In this document: piece after piece, positions 35,810 through 46,871 of the stretch
Layout: every line of letters starts with the position of its first letter
Position numbering within the stretch: the first letter of the stretch is position 1
Assembly (NCBI GenBank): GCA_023055425.1
Contig: JALGPY010000034.1
Span: 1,175,584-1,239,583 of the forward strand
Source of the DNA: Linanthus parryae
Taxonomy: Eukaryota > Streptophyta > Magnoliopsida > Ericales > Polemoniaceae
DNA: 64,000 nt
Reading direction: 5' to 3'
Made by a program: the position numbers and the translations under genes
The notes under the pieces: model-generated
Databases searched by the model: none
What the model was told of the DNA's origin: nothing
Seen by the model: only the letters and a program-made list of their open reading frames with translations

Positions 35810-36717
35810 GGAGCTCTCCGTAAACTACACGATAAAAACACAAAGAATTCAAAGACAGTTACGACTCTGATACTAAAGCTATACAAAGAAAAAAAAATGA
35901 CAATATGAAATAATTTCAAATCAGCAGTACAGGTACTCAATCTTCTTATGTAGAAGAATTTACCATTTAAAATACCACAATTTAACAAAAATTTACTCTC
36001 CACCACCACCAGGCAGGACTTTCAGTGTCCTTACAACAGAAAATTACGACCTCAACAAATGCAAGAACAGTAGTAGACTATAAATTTTAAAAACCAGAGC
36101 GGACGGGCCGGTTGAACCTCGAAGCAGCCACCTAGCCGGTCCGGCCCGGTCCGCTAATTAGATTGATGATGCAAAGAAACTCGACAAACTTAGACTTTTA
36201 TAGGAGGAGGAAAAAGCTCATAGGTTTAGGCAACTTGAAAAGCTTGAGCTCACTGATTAGCAACATCAGATGTTATTTATTATGGATAAAAAGGAAGTTG
36301 ATTACAAGAGATATCTTCCAAATCTTTATGAACAGACTTAATAAGAAAGGGAACACAAGTGCTATAATTAAACCCTGCAGCTTGAGATTACCGGCAGTTT
36401 GAACAGCGTCTGAATCGGAATTAGGGCTTTTCTTCTTAGGAAAAAATCAAACAAAAGTGGTGGATGGAATACGATAGTCTATTAGTACTTTAGTTTGTAT
36501 ACATGATTCTAGTGGTGACATTAAAATTATTAGGGGGTTGCCTTCGACTGGCGGAGACAAATACAAATACAAATACGGAGGTGATGAAGGACCGATAAAG
36601 AGGTAAAATCAAGGGCAATAATAGGCAGGGGGGTAAACAATCGAAATGCAGAGATTAATGCAAAGAAATCGAGCAAGCCACACACACCAAAAGCAACCGA
36701 GAGAGAGAGAGAATTAC

Positions 36718-36835
36718 CGGTAGGCAGACCTAATCAGAGATCCCCCAAGTTGTCCGTCCGGAACATCTCTCTGCACCAGCGAGACAGAGGTAGAGAGAAA
36801 GAGGGAACAAAACCCTCCTGGAGACAGTTGTGTTC
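36718..36835 (-). other. Possible 5' untranslated exon of the 34697-35809 F-box gene
   Basis: Pyrimidine-rich minus-strand sequence ending CTACCG before GTAATT, a fair donor. It is conserved in the paralogous block (ending near 62727, before GTAAAT) more evenly than its surroundings seem to be. A purine repeat (GA)n follows in the putative intron. Not proven. Confidence 0.35.
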
Positions 36836-37008
36836 CATTTGGGCCCATTCGAACTGGGCCTTTCTGGGAAGGAGTATCATTATTTATTTACTCAAACTAA
36901 ATGGATTTAAACTCAATTATTATCAAAATCCAACTGTTGGCCCAATTTCTTACCTATCCAATCTTTTCTTTTTGGTAGCATAACCATTACAATGCTAGGT
37001 GAGACATA

Positions 37009-37242
37009 CCACTTCGTTCATCAAGATTCTTCATAATTGACTTTTCAGTTTCATTTTGATTCGTTGATTTGGTTAGTAAAACAAGATAAGAATTTAATTA
37101 TAATTTATGGTATTATAGTGTAAGTTTTTTCTTTATACGACCGTGAAAAAATTACCAAATTCTTGCATTATTTTTCTAAACAACCCACGGGTCAAAATAA
37201 CCCTAAAATGTCAATTATGAAGAATCTAGAAGAACGGAGTGG
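37009..37242. mobile_element. Stowaway-like MITE, 234 bp
   Basis: The ends are inverted repeats CCACTTCGTTC and GAACGGAGTGG, with TA duplicated on both sides (37007-37008, 37243-37244). The inverted homology continues inward (ATTCTTCATAATTGAC and its complement). A second copy sits at the same place in the duplicated block (63710-63943), so it predates that duplication. Confidence 0.8.
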
Positions 37243-37524
37243 TATATCGTATAAAACTCCTTCGTTTTTTAACAGTTTAATTTGTATATCGTATGTAACC
37301 CATGTTTTTTATTGTTATTAACCCTATAACCGTATTGTTATAAGATCCGTGTAGCACTTCATGTGGCTGATCCAAAATAAGATTACATTGTTATTCCTGA
37401 CTCCCTTAACTGTCGATGAACTGTAGCGAAATGTATAGAAAAGAGGTACCACAAGACGAGGAAAGCTGATACACTGCAAGTTTTTTAGTTATTGATATTG
37501 TTGTCAATAGAAAAATGTAATGTA

Positions 37525-37769
37525 CTACATCTGTTTCTTCTCATTTAGCCTACTTCACTTTTCGTCATTCATTGGACTACTTTGACCAGATTGATTTCAT
37601 GAGCAAAACGATACAAGAATCTGATAACTTTTGCATGTTCTAAACTTTACAACATCATGAAAAAAATTCTCAAAAAGTATATCGTTTTGCTATTTAAATC
37701 ACCGAGTCAAACTGACCAAATTACGCGTTAGAAAGTCAAACAAGGACATTCCAGAAGAAATGGAGGAAG
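37525..37769. mobile_element. Stowaway-like MITE, 245 bp
   Basis: Inverted ends CTACATCTGTTTCTTCT and AGAAGAAATGGAGGAAG (complement CTTCCTCCATTTCTTCT), flanked by TA. This is the end structure and length of Stowaway elements of the Tc1/mariner superfamily. Confidence 0.8.
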
Positions 37770-38189
37770 TATGTCCTTGTTGATGCATAGCTGATTAAAA
37801 GTCCGCAAAGGACAATACAATTTTCCGACCATTTAGTAAAGCATTTCATTTATCTAACTTCTTGTTAGTTCAGAGATGTACTGCAGAACTGTTGTAAGAG
37901 GAACAAGTTCAAAATTTTGATGTAAAATATATGAAAGTTCAATACGAGAACCATGTCTAGCTAGTTCCACTTATCGATCAAGGATTCTGTAACTTCCTTA
38001 GGCACGGTGAAATGCGTGTTCACATACATAGCGAGTTTGAAGATGACTAATTGTTCACGATGAATATATATCCTTTGAAGTTTGACCTAGTATATTCTAG
38101 TAGAGCGTCAGTAACGAGCAAGGATTTAATCTTAAAACTTAAATCTTTGAGTAGAGCACCGTAATCTTACAAAAAAATAGATTTAAATT

Positions 38190-38445
38190 TAAACGTAAGT
38201 ATCCAACAGGATATTCCCGAAACACCAAGAGAGGCACTCATCAAGGTAAGCTACAGTACAAATAACAAGACAACCAAGTGCACGCCAGTACAACGAATAG
38301 ATAAAAATCCAGACGATACTCTTCGAACTCAAATCCCTTTGGACAACTGCATACAGAACATTTTCAATGATAGGACCGCAAAAATCCTTCAAAAGATGTC
38401 ACACAGTTGCTGATTCTTTCGTGGGCACACCAGTGGCTCCCACCA
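38190..38445 (-). other. Possible 3' untranslated exon remnant of the F-box gene at 41527
   Basis: The minus strand shows CTTCTTTTGCAG then GAAATGG, an acceptor-like site, followed by sequence related to 45300-45590 (shared landmark ACAAGACAACCAAGTGCACGCCAG). It would place the hAT transposase relic inside the 3' intron. The donor of the 41527 gene has been lost, so this exon is probably dead. Confidence 0.3.
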
Positions 38446-38757
38446 TTTCCTGCAAAAGAAGCTTGGACTTAGTAACGGAAGTAAATTGCCGAAAAAAGTC
38501 ATAGATAAAATTTAAAATAAAGTGAAAGAATGACAAGAAATATCGAAGCAAAAATGACACAAAGCGTATCATTGGCATGTAGATAAACTTCATTCATAAA
38601 TGAAATAAACATTGTCCAATACTAAGAAAGTCTCAAATGAATTCAAATCATATGAATATCATACTGTAACATGAATTCAAAGCAGAATTGTAAAGTGTCA
38701 GATGATTTCAAAGCAGAATTTTAAAGACATTATATTAATATAAATTCAAATAAGAAA

Positions 38758-40445
38758 TTAAATTATTACCTCCATCAATTCATCCGTCCCTTTGCTGAAA
38801 GTTGCATCTGTGGCAGATCCTAAACATTCGTTTCCCATTCTTTTCCCAGATGTGGGAGCCGAAGGCTGACAATACTCATCGAAAAGAGCAAAAATCTTTG
38901 AACGAACTTTCAAGTACCCAGGAGATTCATTAGCCTTGTAAATCATCTTGTAACTAAAGTTCGCAAATTGAAGCTTAAACCTTGGATCAAGCACCACAGC
39001 CACAGCCAAAGTGACATTAAAATCTTTCCAGTATTTCTCAAACTTCGAAAACATTCGCTCAGCCATTGATTTCAAATAAACATCAGAGCTCTCTTTCTGT
39101 TTAAGCAATTTCTGATACACCACAAATATAGCTGGGAAATAGAGATTAAATGTGGGTTATTTTGTACCAGAAGATGCATTTGAACAGTCATAAAAGACAG
39201 CCAAAACAGCTTTAACCTTTTGAACCTTATCCCAGTCTTCATTGCTAGGACAGGACTTGCAGTTTCAATCAATCAGTTGCAAGTGAGAGAATGCACGCTT
39301 ATAATACAGCGCACACTCTAACATCATAAATGTAGAGTTCCACCTGGTGGAACATCTTGTCTCAGCCCCTTTTACCTATCCCACGACATATGACTAACAG
39401 TTTCTAAGAACGTTTGCTTCCTCCCTTGTGATGCTTTCACATACTTAACACTTTCCCTCACTTTAAGAACAAATTCATCAATCTCCTTCAATCCATTTTG
39501 CGCAATTAGGTTTAAAATATGGGCACAACACCTCAAATGCAAGAAATCACCACTAGAAACAAGCGATTGCTTTGCATTAAGTTGTGTTTTCAACAACTCC
39601 ACAGAATCGTCATTGGAAGATGCATTGTCCAATGTTAAAGCAAACACCTTCTTCTCAATTCCCCATTCACAAAGCAACTTGTAAATTTTATCAGACAATG
39701 TAACCCCATTATGTGGTGATGGCATGCAAGAGAAGTTAAGGACTCTTTTGTGCTAAACCCAATTCTTATCAGTGAAATGGGCCGTAAGACACATATAGCC
39801 ATCAATTGCGACTGAGGTCCACAAATCAGAAGTCAAGCTTATTGTACCTGGACTGTCATGTAACATTTCCCTAACTCTTTCCTTCTCTTTGTTAAATAAT
39901 TTCAGCATGTCAGCCTTGGCAGTGTTTCGACTAACAAGCTGAATACCAGTATGCAAATACGAAAATATTGCCCTAATTCTACTGTACTCCACAAAGTTAA
40001 AAGGAAATTCATGCAAAACTATGACGACACCCACCACTGATTCACGAAATTTCTCAAGATCAAATGAAGATTTCATACTGAGACTACCTGTTTCCGAAGA
40101 CAGGAGCAAGTCACCAATATCCCTTGTGTCTCGTTTCTTGCAATTGACAATATGGCGAGAGAAATTACCGGTACCATACTTGCTCTCTTCTACATAGATG
40201 TTACCACATTTCTAGCATTTACATCGCTGCCTTTGATCCTTACTAAGCGGCAAGAACTCAAAGTGATTCCATACTTTGGAAGTCAACCGTCTTTGTCTAC
40301 GAACAGGATTCTTTCCCTTTTTTGCTACAGACGCATTGACCTCAGCTGGCTGAGCATCAACAATCTCAACATCTTCGTCAAGCTGTTGGGAGAGTCCAAC
40401 ACTCTCACTTTCAAGGTTGATTTCCAAATCTTTCATCTGTTTCAC
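38758..40445 (-). pseudogene. hAT superfamily transposase relic (BED finger, RNase H-like core)
   Basis: In minus order: an N-terminal acidic region, a BED-type zinc finger (SKVWNHFEFLPL, RCKC...KCG, GTGNFSRHIVNC), a transposase core (TISLTSDLWTS, GYMCLTAHF, LTLDNASSND, LRCCAHILNLI, CSTRWNSTFMML), and a DUF4413-like part (FSKFEKYWKDFN, AVVLDPRFKLQF). Disabling changes are TAG at 40212-40214 in the finger, a TAG after DKNWV near 39753, stops near 39372 and 39165, and a frameshift near 39270. The C-terminal hAT dimerisation domain is absent and I found no terminal inverted repeats. The family resembles the RICESLEEPER/ZBED group. Confidence 0.88.
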
Positions 40446-41520
40446 AAAAATAAATATAAATGATTACAAATAAATAAAACTTGGTTCAACATTAGTCTTG
40501 TTTGCGAACTGATTGGTCAAATGTTTTATCGCAACTGCATAAGAAGACAAACAACAATAAGCTTTTTTTCCAGTTAAACTGGGGTCACCTACATGGATCA
40601 AACTTCTCCAGTTGTGTCTATCCAAACTCATTTCTAACTGGATAAGAAGACATACATATCAAATCATTATGCTCATTAAGAGTTGCAGGCGTGGTTTTCT
40701 TACATTTTTGTTAGGTGGTGCGGAGTGCGGTGGAGGTGGCTCACAATGTAGCATATCAAGCTGCTGGGGAGCTGTCTGCACTTCTATATTAATAGGGTTA
40801 TAGTTTTGGATTGTTCTGTTTTTTTACTCCTATACCGCTGCTTTTATTTGATGTTATATATATATATGTGTGTGTGTGTGTGTGCGCGCGCGCGCGCGCG
40901 CGCGCGCCCGCGCGCGTGTGTCTGTCGACTTTCTGATCATCTGACAACTAAACAATCCTTCCTGACAAGTCCCCAATGGTGCAAATCTTTCAGGGTGCAT
41001 TCATCAGAACAGAGCCTTGCTGGTGAAGAATCAAACAAAAGCTTATATATTTCTTATTGAAATATATCTAATAAAACAGACACGGAAATCAGACAATGTG
41101 TTCACAAGAAAGAGGGAAGGACACTGTCTATAACGAGAAAATGGCTCAACTTATGGTTGTTCAGATCTTCCAAGCTACTTATTCTGAGCAACCAAGTTTG
41201 TTGGTAGCTCCGTATTCGTAGTAATGTCCATAATCTATTCTCTTTGAATTCTCCAGCTTAAAACGTTATAGAGGTGACCTTTAGTTATTAGGAAAAGACT
41301 CTGATGAAATTATGTCGACTGTTTTTGGTTCAAGGTGGGGATGCACCATAATTCTCAGAATGAATTTGACTCGATGTACAGAAAATCAGACTTCTTTGGA
41401 ACCAAAATCAGTTCATATATAAGAATAGCACAAGTAAAACTGCATAAGAAAAACAAGCGCAAGCTTAAGAAAACATATTGCCCTAAATTTATAGAAAAAT
41501 CATATAACATGGAAATAAGT
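40446..41520. other. Intergenic, with a Z-DNA-prone microsatellite
   Basis: No gene seen. The compound microsatellite is listed separately. The stretch 41420-41520 matches the 3' flank of the F-box gene at 4363. Confidence 0.5.
40855..40922. repeat. (TA)n(TG)n(CG)n compound microsatellite
   Basis: About 68 bp of almost perfect alternating pyrimidine-purine: TA repeats to about 40866, TG repeats to about 40884, then CG repeats to about 40916 with one interruption (CCCG). The arginine-alanine peptide read across it is an artefact. Confidence 0.92.
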
Positions 41521-41526
41521 AGTCAT

Positions 41527-42763
41527 TTAGCAATTAAGTGATGCAAGGCTCTCACTGTATGGGAAAGTACGTGTTCCAGGGAATGCAGGGGTTCCAGAGA
41601 AAGCACGCGTTCCAGGGTCTTTTTCCCATAATTTCTTGGTCTCCCCCTTCTCTGGATCATACAAGTACAAAGAGCAGCTTGATTCCTTACACAAGAGTAC
41701 CACCCCATCAACGTTATCCTTCCTGAAAAATCCCACAGGAGACCTAACCTCAATGGACGGTTCACAAGTAAATAGTTTAGACCAGGAGTGACTGACAACA
41801 CCACCTTCACAATGATTCAACACCCACACATCATAGGAACTAGTAGCAGAATCAGTCCACATATCGGCAAACACGGCAAGAGAGTCTTTGTAAGCAGTAA
41901 TATGATGGTAGCCCCTGGGAGCATGGAACGGCATCTCAATCAGTTGAAACACCTCAGCAATAATGTTGTAACTCAGAATGTACCTATCTTCTAATCTGGA
42001 AGTTAGTTCCGGTGCCCCACAAAAAGTTAAATGCCAATGCATGTACCCATTCACACAAGAGCCGCCATAAACAATACTGTAACAACTTAACTTGGGGAGA
42101 GGTAGCTTCTTCTCCATCCAGAAATTAGTAGCAGTAGAGAACACATGGAACTGCGCCAGTCCTGGTCTCTCCTGCTCCTGCATCTATAACAGCCAATCTA
42201 ATATGTGCCACCATAAAGGCATTCGTGACAGGGTGGAAGCAAAATCCAGAGCAATGACGACTACTTAGACTAAAAGTGATATCGGTAGAAGCTGGAGGGT
42301 TCCCAATTGTCCTAACTTGTCTAGTGGCAGGGTTCCAAAGGGCATAAATCTCGGAGAATCCTAAGAGACACAAGCAAACTACACCATTGAAACAACCCAC
42401 CATTTCAACACGGTCCAGATGACGACCAGGAAATGTCAGCTTCTCTGTGACATCACCAATACCAAAAGAGAAGGTAGAATTTGGTGGCCTTAAATCAGTC
42501 TTAATCGAATAGCACAAGATAGAGAGTTTGTTCTTACGGTGGCTGTGTGAAGAGTGAATGGAGACGAATCTAGGAGAGATTATGAGAGAATACCAGCACT
42601 TGGAGACGCATTTGAACCGCAACAGCGACTTGGCCGGCAGTCTCAGCAGGATCTCGAGGATGTCATCTTCGCTTAACTCTTTCTTCATTCCCTCTCCTCC
42701 GTCTTCTTCTTCTTCTTCAGGAGGAACTGAACGAAAGAAGAGAGCTGAAAAGGAGGAACCCAT
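41527..42763 (-). pseudogene. F-box/FBA gene with one frameshift
   Basis: The N-terminal frame (42125-42763) carries the F-box at about residues 29-67 (LSEDDILEILLRLPAKSLL, then RFKCVSKCWYSLI), GCFNGVVCLCLL and LWNPATRQVRTIG. It then leaves frame after DAGAGETRTGA. The C-terminal frame (41527-42183) resumes with HVFSTATNFW, YMHWHL, AYKDSLAVFADMWT and YSESLASLN. The two frames overlap, so a single small indel near 42145-42175 explains the break. The tail holds a small repeat (GTRAFSGTPAFPGTRTF) not seen in relatives. A sequencing error is possible. If so, this is a gene of about 410 codons closest to the one at 4363. Confidence 0.85.
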
Positions 42764-42774
42764 AATCGTCTGCC

Positions 42775-43688
42775 TTCTTTCAGATGATAATCCGGGGTTC
42801 CGATTGCTGACCCAATTAGCCGAATTGCTCAGTAATTTTGCGTCTCGATTTTTCTCCGACTGCTACAATCTAGGGCTCCGAAGTTCTCTACCAACTCGAC
42901 AAAACATTCACAATAAAATACCTTCTACTAATCCTTTTTGTGCCTTATGCCCCAACTCCATTGAAACAACTTCTCATGCCTTGTTAAACTGTCCCCAAAG
43001 AGCTAGAGCACTCTGGAGGAGAGCAAGCACCAGATACAAAACCAAGTTATTCCCTCACAATTGACAATTGGATAAAGAGTTGGTTACGGAAATTTAAGAA
43101 AAAAAAGGTTACTGTTCATTGGTATCACACTGCTTGTCTAGCATGGACTATTTGGAAGGCTCGCAACTCGTATCTCTTCAAGCAAGATCTTATTCCATTG
43201 GAACATCTTCTGATTCAAGCTCAATACATGGCATATGCAGCATGGAGATGCCACACTTCTGCTACTACATCAATTTAACTAGTTACTATTGTCCTTATGT
43301 TTCATACCTCTGTCTGGTTCTCACAAGCTGTTTGGTTTCTGCTTGCAGCAACAAGTAGCTGCCAAGACTAAAGCGAAGTGGAGTAGCTCTTCCCCTACTT
43401 GCTCTGTGTTCATGCTCCTCCTTTTGTTTATCTAGCTTCGTCTATGTATTTTGGTCTCTTCTCATGTCAGAATGTAATCTTTGTACATAAGTCCAAGTTA
43501 TGTCTAGTTTCAGTAGTTCATGGACGCTATGGCCTTGAGTTGGTCTATGATGCCTAAGTTTTAGTAGTCCTTGCCCTTTGGCACTTCGGTGGTATATAGT
43601 GTGCTAGGTTTTGGTTGGATGTCCCTTGTAGTTCGGTTGTACTTTTGGATGCTATCAATGAAGTTCTTCTTTTTAGTAAAAAAAAAAT
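42775..43688 (+). mobile_element. 5'-truncated L1-type LINE, 3' end with zf-RVT
   Basis: Plus-strand reading gives SLPTRQNIHNKI, FCALCPNSIETTSHALLNCP, ALW, and, after frameshifts, WTIWKARNSYLFKQD and MAYAAW. These are the zf-RVT zinc-binding motif and the segment after it in plant L1 LINEs. Next comes a 3' untranslated region ending GAAGTTCTTCTTTTTAGT and an A run at 43679-43688. Polymerase and endonuclease are absent. The truncated 5' end lies about 12 bp upstream of the start of the F-box gene at 41527-42763, head to head, where its promoter should be. Confidence 0.75.
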
Positions 43689-43689
43689 G

Positions 43690-45295
43690 GCCATTAAAAA
43701 AAAGGAGCGATACACCCCCTGTTATTAGAGATTTGTGCAAAAGACCCCCTAGGGTCTCAAATATTTCAATACACCCCATTATGGTTTCGTTTTTGTGCAG
43801 TAAGTGAGTATTTTTCCGTTCCTTAGAACAAAAAGACTTCACTACCCTTGTATAAATTGCATACACAATTCTTTTTTCATTTCATTTTCTCATCTCTCCC
43901 TCTCTATAAACGTTACTCTCTCTCTCTTTCTATTTCTCTCTGCATCCCATCTTCTTCTCCTTCCTCATCTCCCTCATTCTCTTTTCTTCCTTCAAGTTCA
44001 ATCCAAGTCTGGAGCTTCTCGTCTATCGTCAACACAGCTGGACTCCGAATTTCGACAACCGCCCATATAAGTAGCTATTTGATACCGAGCCACCCATCTC
44101 TCAAAATAGTGCTTCCATTGATAAACAACAACTGTCTTCATGAAGATCCACACTCCCTTCTCAGATCAGAAAATTAAGTTATTCTGGATTCATGATACCC
44201 CAGAAAACTCCACGGTGCGATCAGCCTACAACCTGATGAGACAATCGTCTAACGATCTGGAAGCCGTGCTACCACTCCCTCTCGAAGTTTAAAATGACAA
44301 AAATATATGACACATGTCATTTCCGTAAAGATAACTAATGATATTTTAAAAAATTATAAAGTTAAAATCGATTGTAGATAAATTAATAAAAAATACTTTC
44401 TGGAAAAACATCTCTCCCCTTGCTTCCTAAAAATTGATGTGGGACAGCAAAACTGTCGGGAAAAGCATATATTTTATTTTTACCAAACACACTAAAATTG
44501 CTTCTGCTGTCGGAAAGCAACTGTGCTGGCAGCAGAAACATTCCCAAACTCACCCTAAAGTCTACAGCTCACAGCAGCGAAGGACCTCAATACTGAACAG
44601 CCTGACTCTTCCTTAAGACCTCCATAGACTATTGATTTCAGCAATTCCTCCATGGGCAAAGAAAGCATACAGAGAATGAAAAGTAAACAACTCAGCAGCG
44701 AAAGCAACTACAAAGTCATCACCGGCCAAAGCATCACTGAAGATGGAGACAGAGCAAAGTAATGAGACAATTTTCTACGTAAATACTACATGGAAATCAA
44801 ATAAATATCCCCTACGCTGCAAGGATCCGCAAGGAAGACAACAGGATCTATGGAACAATAACAATCCAACAAGGGCAGCCCCCAGCAAGTCGAGGCAAAA
44901 GGAATACCTGTATCTCTCTGTTGGATCTTATCTATGAAGCTAAGAAGTCTCTAACACTTACCTTTGTTTAAAAAATGACTTTGAAAATTTGACTATTTTC
45001 ATGTTCAAAATTCACAAGGCACCCAAAGGACAGCTGTGGCTGAAGTCCGAAAACCAGTGTTTCAGAGGGAAGGAACATTTGTGGGGTACGTCTTGGAGTA
45101 AGGTGGTAATGTGAAGGATCCCAAAAAGATCATTCTCGAGCACATTTCATTGACATCTTGCACACCCAGCTCAATCAGAGCTTGGAATAATGCTCATCAC
45201 TCGCTAAAAGTAATATATATGTATATGTATAGTTCTAAGCATCCAACAAATTCTTCCCAAATAACCAAAAAAAAATATGTTTCATGATCTCAACA
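43690..45295. other. Intergenic, repeat debris
   Basis: Begins with a degenerate repeat of the GATACACCCCCTG type. The stretch 43900-44000 is a CT-rich tract. At 44160-44270 the plus strand encodes KLFWIHDTPENSTVRSAYNL, resembling the DKLxWxxxxxGxFSVkSAYxL segment that precedes zf-RVT in LINEs, so a second LINE fragment is likely. The stretch 45140-45220 resembles 1745-1830. No intact gene. Confidence 0.5.
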
Positions 45296-45299
45296 AGGC

Positions 45300-45590
45300 A
45301 AACCGACTAGAACACAATCCAAGACTTTAGAGTTCCAACAACAAGACAACACAAGTACGCTGTACGCGCCAGCACAATGTCTACTGACAACCCAAGCTCT
45401 GGTAATAAGAGCAAAACTATACACAAGAGAATACCCAAAAAAAAGTTTACTCCGTTAAGATTCAACCCTGCAGATTGCAGAATGCAGAAAAAGCAGGACA
45501 ACATGAAACAAAGTCCATCAATTCGCTATATGTCACAGAAAAATTGATCCTCCATGCGTCAACTGGCAACTCCTGTTGTTTCCGTGCAAG
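45300..45590 (-). other. Possible 3' untranslated exon, homologous to 24180-24566
   Basis: Clear alignment with 24361-24566 (shared CAGCACAATGTC, ACAACCCAAG, GGTAATAAGAGC, TGCAGATTGC-like blocks). The acceptor position reads TTGCACG instead of TTGCAG, so splicing may use another site or be lost. It would be the downstream exon of the F-box copies to its right, now far away because of the tandem array. Confidence 0.35.
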
Positions 45591-46828
45591 AAGAGCTTGG
45601 ACTTAGCATCAGAAGTTCTGCAAAAAAATCTGGAAAGCCAAGTTAAAAATAGTCATAGAAAAACTGATCCTTCATATAGGAGAGAACCAAGATAAAGCAG
45701 AACAACTACAAGAAATAGGAATGTTCCAAAATCTGGATAGCCTATTTCATTTAATCCATGTATTTATGTGCCGCAGGGAAACACCCTTGTCAAGGAGCAT
45801 CACAGCTCTATTCGGCAGAAACTCCAAGGTAGCTCAATAGAAATAAACCATCTCTGGAAAACCCTGTTACTTTCAATCACAAGGTCACAGTCATTCTCTA
45901 TCAGCATTTTCCTACCATAAACACTAATCCAACCAGAGCAGTCCGACCATTAAAAGAGCGGGAACTGACCCAGTGTGGTAGAACAGATTATGGCTGAATA
46001 GCCTGAAGCAAAAAATACATGCATATGACGAATGGCACAAATTTAGACCCAGACACATGGAATATCCAAATAGGGTTGTAACCAAATTTAGTTATGCATA
46101 TGTTGGAGAACATCTGCTAGAGAACAGAGGGAGGGAAAGATTGGTCATCTTAATCTTCTCCAAAATGATGGAGGGCGCGATTTGGCTGGTATGCAAGAGA
46201 ATGCTACCAACCCGGACTGCACAACAGCGATCATCCCCAGAAGGTTCAGACTTCAGATCTGATGGAGAAGAGACATGTGAGAAAACGAAAGGTCCAGGCT
46301 TGATTCAGTATATCCGTGAGAATAAGGAATTTGTTCTAGACCATTTTAACCATTTACCAAGTGGTACATAAAAGCAAATAATGGAAACTAATTGAAGTCA
46401 AAGTACTGTTTTAATGAAATGTGAAAATCTAACTTTGGATTTTGACAACAACTACAAAGGCCGGTAATATTGACTAGTTTTCTATTCAGGTACTAAAACT
46501 AGAAAGTACTAAATCAAACATCTTCCAGCGAAAACATCAGATTCCAAGTTCAACCTCCACATTTTTTGTCCGTCAGAAAAGGAAAAGAAAGAAGCACTTA
46601 TCAGCCAAAAAAAAATTAATGGAGAGGACTATGTTAAAGATCTTGTCAAACAGAGGGCATCTTTCTAATGATTACGGCCGAGTAAGGTTTAGAGTGCTTT
46701 CTTTTAGTAGTGTCTATAGCTTCTTCTGGTGTCGGTTCAGCTCCAGCCTCTTACTTTATCTTTCAAACTTCATGTCCGGTGATGGGAGGCCTATTGATGA
46801 TCATAAATTCTCTTGGTTTAAGGACATA

Positions 46829-46831
<3 letters not shown>

Positions 46832-46869
<38 letters not shown>
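46832..46869. repeat. Mononucleotide A run (38 A)
   Basis: A run of 38 adenines directly after sequence homologous to 28030-28170. It may mark a retroposition end or be a slippage tract. Confidence 0.9.

Positions 46870-46871
<2 letters not shown>

Larger units (their letters stand above)
28747..37250. repeat. Left block of a large segmental duplication
   Basis: Contains, in order, the FBA fragment, F-box gene (nonsense), RNase H relic, zf-RVT relic, divergent F-box gene and Stowaway-like MITE. The same order and orientation recur at 54454-63950. Block-specific here is the hAT element at 33484-34071. Confidence 0.92.
35810..38185. other. F-box 5' flank and intergenic with MITEs
   Basis: Paralogous to 61709-63950 up to about 37250. 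A GC-rich patch near 36100-36155 carries repeated GGCCGG/CCGGCCC words. Apart from the two MITEs listed separately and the possible exon, I see no gene. Confidence 0.55.

Noticed and set aside
40806..41060. Open frame with an alternating Arg-Ala tract
   Set aside because: Translation of the CG microsatellite.
43804..44177. Ser/Leu-rich plus-strand frames of 88-109 codons
   Set aside because: CT-rich low-complexity DNA is open in two frames at once. No domain, apart from the LINE-like segment just after it.
46057..46371. 104-codon plus-strand frame
   Set aside because: It lies in duplicated noncoding F-box flank, has no recognisable motif and is not open in the related flanks.
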